Below are positions 23,441 through 30,609 of a stretch of 54,289 nt of DNA, one piece after another. The DNA comes from a virus: positions 1 to 54,289 of the IMG/VR virus record IMGVR_UViG_3300027917_000056. The stretch is one strand, 5' to 3'. How positions within the stretch are numbered: the first letter of the stretch is position 1; every line of letters starts with the position of its first letter. The translations under genes were made by a program, and so were the position numbers. The notes under the pieces were generated by a model, which worked only from the letters and a program-made list of their open reading frames with translations, was not told where the DNA came from and made no database searches.

Positions 23441-23594
23441 TGCTCTCAAATCTCCATTTGATGTTTGGATTGTCTTGCCATACTGCCGGCTGATCGTCAT
23501 ACATGATTTTCTCTGATATGCTGCATATGCCCAAAAAAGCAATGATCCCGGCAATGACTCCACCAAAGATAACTAATACGATCTTATTGATCAT
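23418..23594 (-). CDS. 58-residue single-span membrane protein
   Basis: The frame reads MINKIVLVIFGGVIAGIIAF and continues LGICS, one transmembrane helix at the N-terminus, then a short polar tail (YDDQPAVWQDNPNIKW). GGGAGGG stands 11 bases before the ATG, which also overlaps the stop of the upstream glycosyltransferase (ATGA); the end overlaps the next gene by 23 bases. Tight packing supports a real gene. It may anchor or assist the exported proteins; function unknown. Confidence 0.55.
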   Translation of the reverse strand: MINKIVLVIFGGVIAGIIAFLGICSISEKIMYDDQPAVWQDNPNIKWRFESNEKTMDE

Positions 23595-24430
23595 ATACTT
23601 GCACCCTCCCTGTTGTCTGATATAGGGTGATTCTCCGGCTTGTACCCGCCCTTTGTAGCCCGTCCCTCCTGGATAGCTTGCTCAAGTTCACGCATCTTTT
23701 TTGGGTTTCGTGGCAACTTGTGGAACAGCCTTTTTTTGTCTTCCTTCGCATGGGGAAAGGCATACATCAGTGGACCTACCCGATGCCGTTCTATTGGCTT
23801 TGAATCTCCACGGTCGATCTGCTCCCTTCTTAGATTTCCATAACGCATATGAAAATCCGAGTCTCCACCGTATTGCCCGTAATATTTAGTCTGATACCCG
23901 CCGAGTTCCAAGTAGATCCACCGACGAATGAGATAGATGTCTTGCACTCCGAAATACTTCTCCTCTTCTCCTGGATAGGCTCCATATTCGTATAGGATCT
24001 CGGGCTCCCTCCTGAGTTGGCCCTCCGCATCCAACACGGCGTACTTACGTGGGAAGTGCATCTTGTCTCCGTCATAAACCACAGCAGCTTCGAATACCTC
24101 TTTAGGCATGATATGATCGATAGCAGTCATGAGCACATATTCTGATTCTGCTCTTTCAACTCCTAAATTCATGGCTAATTGCTGTGTCCAACAGATATTT
24201 GATCCTGTAGGAATGACCCGAAAATTAAAATGTATCTTATCTTTCATGGCCCAGAACAGCTTATGTAATGGAGGCATGGAGTTGTCATCTACCACATGAA
24301 TCATAACTTGTTCCCGTAGTTTATCATCTAACTCAAATATAGAAGACCAAAACAAAATCTGTCTTCTTAAAACTTCATGAGAATCCAGTGTTGGTACTAT
24401 CATCGTGACTTTAGGCTGCGGCACGTCCAT
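23591..24430 (-). CDS. GT2-like glycosyltransferase (paralogue 1)
   Basis: A 279-residue GT-A-fold enzyme: VTMIVPTLDSHEVLRRQILF, MIHVVDDNS, then LGVERAESEYVLMTAIDH and RRWIYLELGGYQTKYYG. These match family 2-type enzymes, where the Asp pair after the central strand binds the nucleotide-sugar and metal. It is closely similar in order and wording to the next gene (DSHEVLRRQILFWS shared), so the two are tandem duplicates that have diverged. The substrate is unknown. Confidence 0.7.
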   Translation of the reverse strand: MDVPQPKVTMIVPTLDSHEVLRRQILFWSSIFELDDKLREQVMIHVVDDNSMPPLHKLFWAMKDKIHFNFRVIPTGSNICWTQQLAMNLGVERAESEYVLMTAIDHIMPKEVFEAAVVYDGDKMHFPRKYAVLDAEGQLRREPEILYEYGAYPGEEEKYFGVQDIYLIRRWIYLELGGYQTKYYGQYGGDSDFHMRYGNLRREQIDRGDSKPIERHRVGPLMYAFPHAKEDKKRLFHKLPRNPKKMRELEQAIQEGRATKGGYKPENHPISDNREGASI

Positions 24431-25304
24431 ATCCTCCTTTTCTGGCCTTTCCTGCTCGTATTTGTTCAGTCAATTCTTTGATATGTCCACCTTTTCTGGG
24501 CATTTTGTGAAACAGCCCGAGCGGATTCGACATACTCCCAGCGAAACAATGGGTCATCGGTCCCCTCTTGTGCCTACCTATCTTCTCCAGCATTCGTCTC
24601 CTGAAATACGCATACTCCCAGTGGAACTCCACATCCCCAAAGTAATGTCCAAAGTGCCTCGGGTTGTATCCACCTATCTCTAGATATATCCACCTTTTCA
24701 TAGCGTACTGGTCTTGTGCGTCTGGGAGTTTCACTCTATCCGATGGTTTCCATCCATACTGAACCAAAGTGTCGTGGTCTATGAGAATGTCCCCTTGCTC
24801 GTCCAGGACTCCCCAAGCCCTACGAAATTGCATCTTGTCCCCTTGGAAATCGGCCACAGCACGAAAAGCTTCCTTGGACACCATATGATCAATGGCCGTG
24901 TGCAGAACGTATCGGCCTTCGGCTCTCTCTGCGCCCATATTGGCCCCAAGCATCTGTGTCCATGGGATCTCGCTCTCCGTGCGAAACACCACATAGTCGA
25001 AATTGACTGCCCTACGATTCTCCTCAAACACGCTCTCCAGGGGAGGGTCGGACATATCGTCCGCCACTACGATCTGACACCGACCCTTTAGGTCCTGATC
25101 GTCCGAGAATACGTGCTTGGACCAAAACAAAATCTGCCTCCTCAGGACCTCATGCGAGTCCAGCACGGACATGACCAGGGAAACATCATACCGATACTCA
25201 CGACTCCTTTCTCTATCCAGCCTCTCCTCCGCCTCCTTCTCGGTGAATCGGGGCAGATGCGGTTGTTTCATGTACGGCAATAGTTTATCCAGATTGTACA
25301 GCAA
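24411..25304 (-). CDS. GT2-like glycosyltransferase (paralogue 2)
   Basis: A 297-residue enzyme with VMSVLDSHEVLRRQILFWS, IVVADDMSDPP, MGAERAEGRYVLHTAIDH and KRWIYLEIGGYNPRHFGHYF, the same landmarks as its neighbour. It begins at a TTG at 25304 with GAGG nine bases ahead; an ATG at 25271 has no site. It overlaps the previous gene by 20 bases. Duplicated GT2 enzymes in one operon often add successive sugars of one chain. Confidence 0.7.
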   Translation of the reverse strand: MLYNLDKLLPYMKQPHLPRFTEKEAEERLDRERSREYRYDVSLVMSVLDSHEVLRRQILFWSKHVFSDDQDLKGRCQIVVADDMSDPPLESVFEENRRAVNFDYVVFRTESEIPWTQMLGANMGAERAEGRYVLHTAIDHMVSKEAFRAVADFQGDKMQFRRAWGVLDEQGDILIDHDTLVQYGWKPSDRVKLPDAQDQYAMKRWIYLEIGGYNPRHFGHYFGDVEFHWEYAYFRRRMLEKIGRHKRGPMTHCFAGSMSNPLGLFHKMPRKGGHIKELTEQIRAGKARKGGYGRAAA

Positions 25305-26022
25305 CTTTCTTTACCTCTTCTCTTCTAACATATCCGAGCTTGCCCCTACGGGCAGACTCAAAATCCCAGAAGTGGACCTTGTGCCCAGCATCCAGCCCGT
25401 ACTTTCTGGCATGACGGACATGAACTCCTTGAAAATGGTAGATACCGCAGTTGTAATGCCGAAGTCCCAGCGGAACCTTTCCCTGATTGTGGCTCCCGTC
25501 GTTCAACGGATCGTACCAGAACCCGGTGTGCGGACCCATGCCCTTAAGAACATTGCCTGTATTGTGCTTATCCTCTTGGTCCTTGGAATGTTCGCACTCG
25601 CACACATAGTCCAGCATGTAATCCAGAAACTTTTTCGAACAGTAGATTCCCCGCCCGTGCATCCTTCCATTGGCCTCCTCCTCTTTTACGTCCCGAAACA
25701 CGTATGCCTGATCGCAAGCCAGGTCCGCAATACCGTCGAACGTGGTCGGGTCCTTCATTATGATGTCGTCGTGCATGAAGAACACAGGGGACTCTCGGTC
25801 CCAGAAGTTCTTTAAATAATAGTCGTACCCACCGAACTCCAACCCTGCTACCGGGATGATTTCATGCCTCAGACCGTGAGATTTGACCAACCCGATTCCT
25901 TCTAAAGCCTGGGCAACCCGACCTGCATAGGTAACGAAACACACAGGATACCTCCGACTGGCTTTGGCTAATACTGGAATAAGCTCCGGGAAAAAATACC
26001 AACCACTCACGCAAATCTTCAT
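25285..26022 (-). CDS. Probable glycosyltransferase-like protein
   Basis: A 245-residue protein starting MKICVSGWYFFPEL. The middle has SPVFFMHDDIIMKDPTTFDG, a DD-type metal/nucleotide-sugar motif following a hydrophobic strand, and later YCSKKFLDYML and HTGFWYDPLNDG. The fold looks GT-A-like, but I cannot name the family. The ATG at 26022 follows AAGGAG by eight bases and overlaps the radical SAM stop by one base (TGATG), so the two are tightly coupled. Confidence 0.5.
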   Translation of the reverse strand: MKICVSGWYFFPELIPVLAKASRRYPVCFVTYAGRVAQALEGIGLVKSHGLRHEIIPVAGLEFGGYDYYLKNFWDRESPVFFMHDDIIMKDPTTFDGIADLACDQAYVFRDVKEEEANGRMHGRGIYCSKKFLDYMLDYVCECEHSKDQEDKHNTGNVLKGMGPHTGFWYDPLNDGSHNQGKVPLGLRHYNCGIYHFQGVHVRHARKYGLDAGHKVHFWDFESARRGKLGYVRREEVKKVAVQSG

Positions 26023-27083
26023 CACAGAAACTCCTTGTGGTGTTTTGGCTGCTTTACTTGCCACAAGATTTCATTGAAGTTATCAGCCCTACAAAGCAAG
26101 GGACATTTGCTCAAGTCTATGTTCTCCGTCACCTCTTTCCTTCTGCGACTATTCCATATCACCGCCAGAGGGTCCTTGTGAATGTTACCGAGGGAACACT
26201 CCATCAATCCCCGAGTGTGACAACAAATGGTCAGGTCTCCAGTAGCTTGAATCGCAGTAGCAAACTGATGCCCATAGCATTTGTCATAAGTCCGTATAAT
26301 CTCCCCATCCTCGTTTCTTGGCCTGGAGTTGATTACCTTGTACTTATGAGTAGAATTCACTATACGGGTTCTCTCGTTTCCCATAGTCTCCAACTCTGAA
26401 AAATCTACAGGAGAGAACTCGTGCAGGTCTGCTTTGGCATAAGTATCTGTTCCTAAAAAAGGTCGGAACTGTGCATAATCCGCTCCAGCCCATACGGATT
26501 CCCGGACGAATTGTTTCATATCTTCAAGGTCATAAGTTCCTTTTCCAGTCAAATATCCCGTGCCGATGGTTACGTCCGAATTAGTCCTATCCTTTTCATC
26601 GACCAATAATCTCAACCCTTCCACTACTCTGAAGAAATCATCAACTCCATGTGTTCTGCGATGTTGTTCTGGAGAACCAGCATCCATGGATACCCGTATC
26701 CACTGGCAAGAGCCGACAAGAACTTTAGCTACATTTCCGTCAATCAATGACCCGTTCGTGATAAATCCAACTGGGATTTGTAGAGCATGACGTATAAAGT
26801 GTACCGTTCCCAGAGTATCTTGGTTACATAATGGCTCACCACCTCCAGTAAAGATAATTCCCCGAACTCCAAGTACGGCAGCTTGACATACAATTCTACG
26901 CATCGTGTATCCATCCAGACTTGCATCATTTGGTACTGCAAATCCGCAACAGCCCGGACATTTGTGATTGCATATGTTCGTGGGGTCTAGTTCCATAGTC
27001 ACAGCAAACGGGTTTTTGCCTTCTAGCCATTCCACCACCCGATCTAGATGATTGTATATCTTATCTGTCTGAAATGGGTTCAT
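26022..27083 (-). CDS. Radical SAM enzyme with a SPASM-like Cys tail
   Basis: A 353-residue protein. The cluster motif CNHKCPGC (Cys 38, 42, 45, C-x3-C-x2-C) binds the 4Fe-4S centre that cleaves SAM; GGGEP at 80-84 is the SAM-binding strand; VGFITNGSLID follows. The C-terminal part has KCYGHQF, LTICCHTRG, MECSLGNI and KCPLLCRADN, a set of Cys like the auxiliary-cluster SPASM/Twitch region. Relatives modify peptides (Cys or Ser oxidation, thioether cross-links) or sugars. Its partner could be a sugar made by the adjacent GTs or the Ser/Cys repeat proteins. Confidence 0.75.
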   Translation of the reverse strand: MNPFQTDKIYNHLDRVVEWLEGKNPFAVTMELDPTNICNHKCPGCCGFAVPNDASLDGYTMRRIVCQAAVLGVRGIIFTGGGEPLCNQDTLGTVHFIRHALQIPVGFITNGSLIDGNVAKVLVGSCQWIRVSMDAGSPEQHRRTHGVDDFFRVVEGLRLLVDEKDRTNSDVTIGTGYLTGKGTYDLEDMKQFVRESVWAGADYAQFRPFLGTDTYAKADLHEFSPVDFSELETMGNERTRIVNSTHKYKVINSRPRNEDGEIIRTYDKCYGHQFATAIQATGDLTICCHTRGLMECSLGNIHKDPLAVIWNSRRRKEVTENIDLSKCPLLCRADNFNEILWQVKQPKHHKEFL

Positions 27084-27949
27084 TGAACCCTCTCTCCCGT
27101 TTTTAGCAGATGCTCATTGTATCGATCTATACGGGCCTGTACCCGCGGAAAATGTTTACAGGGCAATATGTAACCATTGCTTGCATCTACGTGATAGTGG
27201 TAATGCAGGATGATAGGATCACATTCTTTTAAATACGGATTCGGAGTTCGTCCCTGCTTTGATCTAGCAGCAATATGCAAGGGATAGTTCATATTCGCTC
27301 CGAGTTCGTTATACGGCACGGGCGATGTACAGTAGGACAGGGTTAGGCTGGCCTGATCATAGAACTTATGTCTGGAATTGATGATACTAGGTTCTCCGGT
27401 TATCATAAGACCATATTCTCGCCACCTAGAGACGATAGGCTCAAGAACGTCATGGGAGAAAATAAGCACACCCGAGTTGGGATACCAAATCGTAGCGGCT
27501 CTGTTACACGTACAGTTGTATTTTCTTTCAGGAAGTTCCAAACCAAGCCGACTGAACAGGCTCACGAAGGCGTCATGCGATACGGTTGGCATATCAGCGA
27601 TTTTGGCCTGGAGTCCTTCGCGGAAGACATATTCTGACGGATCATCCACGATCAGGGTATCGCAGTCCAACAGAACGATCCGGTCATAGAGGGAACCGTC
27701 AAAGTTTTTAAAGAACTGAATCTTGTTCGTATATGGAAACTTATGGCTAAAACGATCCACAATATGGAGAGAAGCTCCAAGTCGAGTCAATTTTTCTCCG
27801 ACAGATGACTCTATATTCTCTACAAAACATACCCGAACTTCGGCATCTGCCAGCTTTCCACCAAACCACCGAAGAGATTGTACAAGTCTAGGAACCTGAG
27901 ACAAATACTTCGGGTTATTATCAGCCACACATCCAAACAAAACATTCAT
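27080..27949 (-). CDS. GT8-like glycosyltransferase
   Basis: A 289-residue GT-A enzyme: MNVLFGCVADNN, KIQFFKNFDGSLYDRIVLLD-CDTLIVD (DxD motif), IWYPNSGVLIFSHD and LHYHYHVD near the end. These are the landmarks of family 8 (glycogenin/galactosyltransferase-like) retaining enzymes. The upstream extension to 28018 is rejected because GAGGAGG stands before ATG 27949. It overlaps the radical SAM gene by four bases. Donor and acceptor are unknown. Confidence 0.65.
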   Translation of the reverse strand: MNVLFGCVADNNPKYLSQVPRLVQSLRWFGGKLADAEVRVCFVENIESSVGEKLTRLGASLHIVDRFSHKFPYTNKIQFFKNFDGSLYDRIVLLDCDTLIVDDPSEYVFREGLQAKIADMPTVSHDAFVSLFSRLGLELPERKYNCTCNRAATIWYPNSGVLIFSHDVLEPIVSRWREYGLMITGEPSIINSRHKFYDQASLTLSYCTSPVPYNELGANMNYPLHIAARSKQGRTPNPYLKECDPIILHYHYHVDASNGYILPCKHFPRVQARIDRYNEHLLKTGERVQ

Positions 27950-28596
27950 ATTAAATCCTCCTCTTTTTTCAGAACCATACCAACCACACGGATTTTCCTC
28001 TCGTTTCTCCACGGACACTGTTCGTACCGTTGCAAGACGAATCCAATCCCTCGAAGTTCCCTCAACATCAGGGAAAGATCCCCATGCACGAAATCTGGTT
28101 CGACACGTACACTACGGCAGGCATTCCACAAGCAAAACCCATCTTCTTTGAGATCGACCGTAAGTATGAGACTGCCTTCAGACTTAAGAATCCTATGAAA
28201 CTCTCTCCACGCATCCATTCTCATGGAAGCCTTTATATGCTCGATCACACTCAGACAGATCACGGTATCAAACTGTCCGTCCTTTGCCCAAGACAACTTA
28301 GTAAAATCCATGTTGTGACTGACAATTCCAGAAGCAACCGTACCGTAATCGAAAAACCCCCACTGCTTGGACTTATCTCCACGACTGCCGTGATCTACCG
28401 TAATGACACTAGCTCCGTTTTCTGCCAAGAAAAGAGGAAGGGGCGATTTTCCAGCCCCAGCATCCAATACAGACAACCCAGACGGAGGACCAAGAGCATC
28501 GGCTACCCACGTATTTTCCCAAGGTCGATAGAAATTGACCTCCGGAAATCCAAAACAACGTTCATAAAGTTCACTAAAACGAGAGTTCTCTTTCAT
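27946..28596 (-). CDS. Class I SAM-dependent methyltransferase
   Basis: A 216-residue enzyme with VLDAGAGKSPLPLFLAENGA and SVITVDHG (SAM pocket), FDTVICLSVIEHI and HRILKSEGSLILTVD. This is the typical small-molecule or sugar methyltransferase order. It fits a role in tailoring the glycan built by surrounding transferases. The ATG overlaps the stop of the next upstream gene (28593-28596) and its own stop overlaps the GT8-like start, as ATGA. Confidence 0.7.
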   Translation of the reverse strand: MKENSRFSELYERCFGFPEVNFYRPWENTWVADALGPPSGLSVLDAGAGKSPLPLFLAENGASVITVDHGSRGDKSKQWGFFDYGTVASGIVSHNMDFTKLSWAKDGQFDTVICLSVIEHIKASMRMDAWREFHRILKSEGSLILTVDLKEDGFCLWNACRSVRVEPDFVHGDLSLMLRELRGIGFVLQRYEQCPWRNERKIRVVGMVLKKEEDLI

Positions 28597-29324
28597 GCCG
28601 TCACTTTGTCTTTTTGTCTGAACAGGTCTGGAGGATTCTTAAGTAAAATTTCCGGACTCTCTCCCACCCTTTCCCTTATTACGTTCAAATATTTTTGCTT
28701 CGTGTCCTCACTGTCTATGGCAACGAACCACGATCCGCCAAGTTTATGAACCAGACGAAGATCAGAGCCGAAAATCATGTCCACAGCCTCAATAAGTCCG
28801 GAAAACCGTCTCACGTAATCGTGTCCGGAGATGAATCCGCCAGGTATGATCTTAGGCAGCCAAGCCCATACATCACAGACGAGATTTGGAAAGTCATGTA
28901 TTGAGTCTATGTACACGCCGTTCACCGAACAGTCTGACACCTTCCTAGAAGCCTCCATTGAGGTCATCCGGTAGACCGTTACCTCTGGGTTTTTATCTGC
29001 CCATGCCTTCACTTTTTGATATACCCTCTCCCACCAACTAGCAGACAATTCCCAATCCTTCCATGGTCTGTCCGACCATTCTGGGTATGGAATCCATGGG
29101 TCTACACAGATATAGTCAAGAAGGCTTCCTTTGAATTGCATAACCATTCTTTTGGATAGGGTGCCTTGAGCCACACCCACCTCCACAACATGCTGGGCTT
29201 TGTACCTTTCAATCAAGGTCGGAAACAGTGATTCGTTGGTTGTGACATCAGCAATCTCGTGCCTCAAGACCTCTTTCTGCTGTCTCACACCTACGCACCA
29301 TCTTGGAAGCGAGTTTCCTCCCAT
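28593..29324 (-). CDS. Class I SAM-dependent methyltransferase (type 24-like)
   Basis: A 243-residue protein: HVVEVGVAQGTLSKRMVMQF, YICVDPW, DCSVNGVYIDSIHDFPNLVC and IIPGGFISGHDYVR. VEVGV..G..S and D..H.....D...W....GG...GHDY mark a family 24-type enzyme, often acting on sugars or lipids in glycan loci. GGGGGAAGAGAT precedes the ATG; the gene overlaps the upstream sulfotransferase-like gene by 34 bases. Confidence 0.65.
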   Translation of the reverse strand: MGGNSLPRWCVGVRQQKEVLRHEIADVTTNESLFPTLIERYKAQHVVEVGVAQGTLSKRMVMQFKGSLLDYICVDPWIPYPEWSDRPWKDWELSASWWERVYQKVKAWADKNPEVTVYRMTSMEASRKVSDCSVNGVYIDSIHDFPNLVCDVWAWLPKIIPGGFISGHDYVRRFSGLIEAVDMIFGSDLRLVHKLGGSWFVAIDSEDTKQKYLNVIRERVGESPEILLKNPPDLFRQKDKVTA

Positions 29325-30010
29325 ATCTCTTCCCCCTTCTGTTCGAAAAATCTTTTCAGTCCAGGGTCCACGAAAGTTTCCGCCTTGCTGATCATGTTCT
29401 CATTCGTCATACGAGCCACGATCATATCCGGCAGGCCAAAGAGGCTAAAATCTGCTATCCTGCGGATCTCCTTTCGTCTGTCTGCAAGAAGGTCGTCATA
29501 AGATACCCTCAGCATCGGTCTACAGTCCTCCTGCTCATTCCACAATAGGAAGGCTTCCATTTTTCTTTTTATAAGGGAGACTTTCTCCCGGTAGTCGTCT
29601 ATCGTGAGGTTGGGTCTTGGATATTTCATCATTTTACTTTGTGCAATCTCCTCTAAAGACCTTTCCACGAGAATGTATCGAACATCGACATCAGGAACTA
29701 CCTTTCGAACTTCATCCATAGTCATCTTACTAACATCAATAAAATGAGGAGCTTTTAACCCAAGAATAAGGGGAGGAACGTCTCCTACTCTTTTCAAAAA
29801 CCATTGATAGATAGCTTCCCTTCTAGAGATTCCGAGTTGATCGTGATGATGGATGGCCTCGAAATATTCCAAATCCTCAAAATATCCTTTTGGATTCACT
29901 ACACTAGCCGGTTTAACACGAATTCCCATATTGACTCCCAGGTAGAAGAGAATTCCACCCACTGCACTACTTCCGCATGTACCTATGCCAGTGACAACAA
30001 TAAATATCAT
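29291..30010 (-). CDS. Sulfotransferase-like P-loop protein
   Basis: A 239-residue protein with IFIVVTGIGTCGSSAVGGIL at the start: a strand and a G-x-G-T-C-G-S-S loop for the PAPS phosphate, as in sulfotransferases. Later ILVERSLEEIAQS gives the R...S pair that binds the 3'-phosphate, and DDLLADRRKEI is a typical helix. It could sulfate a sugar. A GTG nine bases upstream is too near GGAGGGA, so ATG 30010 is preferred. A second such protein is at 53523-54074. Confidence 0.55.
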   Translation of the reverse strand: MIFIVVTGIGTCGSSAVGGILFYLGVNMGIRVKPASVVNPKGYFEDLEYFEAIHHHDQLGISRREAIYQWFLKRVGDVPPLILGLKAPHFIDVSKMTMDEVRKVVPDVDVRYILVERSLEEIAQSKMMKYPRPNLTIDDYREKVSLIKRKMEAFLLWNEQEDCRPMLRVSYDDLLADRRKEIRRIADFSLFGLPDMIVARMTNENMISKAETFVDPGLKRFFEQKGEEIWEETRFQDGA

Positions 30011-30609
30011 ATCAACCACTCTCCCTCCGGCACATCTGCCACAATTCTGGCCGGTGAGCCCATCACCACTTTCCTCGGTGGGACATTTCGAGTCACAACC
30101 GACCCAGCAGCCACAACTGAATTCTCTCCCACAATTACCCCAGGCAAAATAATTGCACCGGAGCCTATACGGACTGCACTTTCAATTTTGCACGGATCTT
30201 CTTGGTAATTCATCACCTCTCGACGAAGATGACATATCCGACGGTCATTGGAAGTCATTACACCTTGAGCCATAAAAACCTTGTCTCCGAGATGAACTCC
30301 TCTAGTGACATGACATTGACTCTGAATTACACAATCACTACCGATAGAAGAATCCCCTTCAAAAACCACAGAATGCCCTATCTTTGTTCTATCTCCGATC
30401 TTCGTCCTCGGTCTCATCACCGTACCATTTCCTACAAGCACATCGTCTCCTAAAACACAGCCGTCCTCAATCACCACAAAACTCCCCAACTGCACGTTCC
30501 TCCCGAACATGACGGTCGGGTATATGGTCCAGTTCGACCATGTGAGGTTCACATGGTGCAGGTGCAACTTCAGGTAGTCGTGCATCGACATTCTCGGCTC
30601 GTTCGACAT
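30007..30609 (-). CDS. Hexapeptide-repeat acyl/acetyltransferase
   Basis: A 200-residue protein made of left-handed beta-helix hexads: YPTVMFGRNVQLGSFVVIED, VLVGNGTVM, IGDRTKIGHSVVFEGD, then IGSGAIILPGVIVGENSVVA and VVMGSPARIV. The final GSPA and N-V-P-x-R/K pattern is that of WbbJ-like sugar acetyltransferases (acetyl-CoA donor). It probably O- or N-acetylates a sugar in this locus. The strong GAGGAGGGAG site fixes ATG 30609; the gene starts inside the end of the upstream fusion glycosyltransferase. Confidence 0.75.
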   Translation of the reverse strand: MSNEPRMSMHDYLKLHLHHVNLTWSNWTIYPTVMFGRNVQLGSFVVIEDGCVLGDDVLVGNGTVMRPRTKIGDRTKIGHSVVFEGDSSIGSDCVIQSQCHVTRGVHLGDKVFMAQGVMTSNDRRICHLRREVMNYQEDPCKIESAVRIGSGAIILPGVIVGENSVVAAGSVVTRNVPPRKVVMGSPARIVADVPEGEWLI

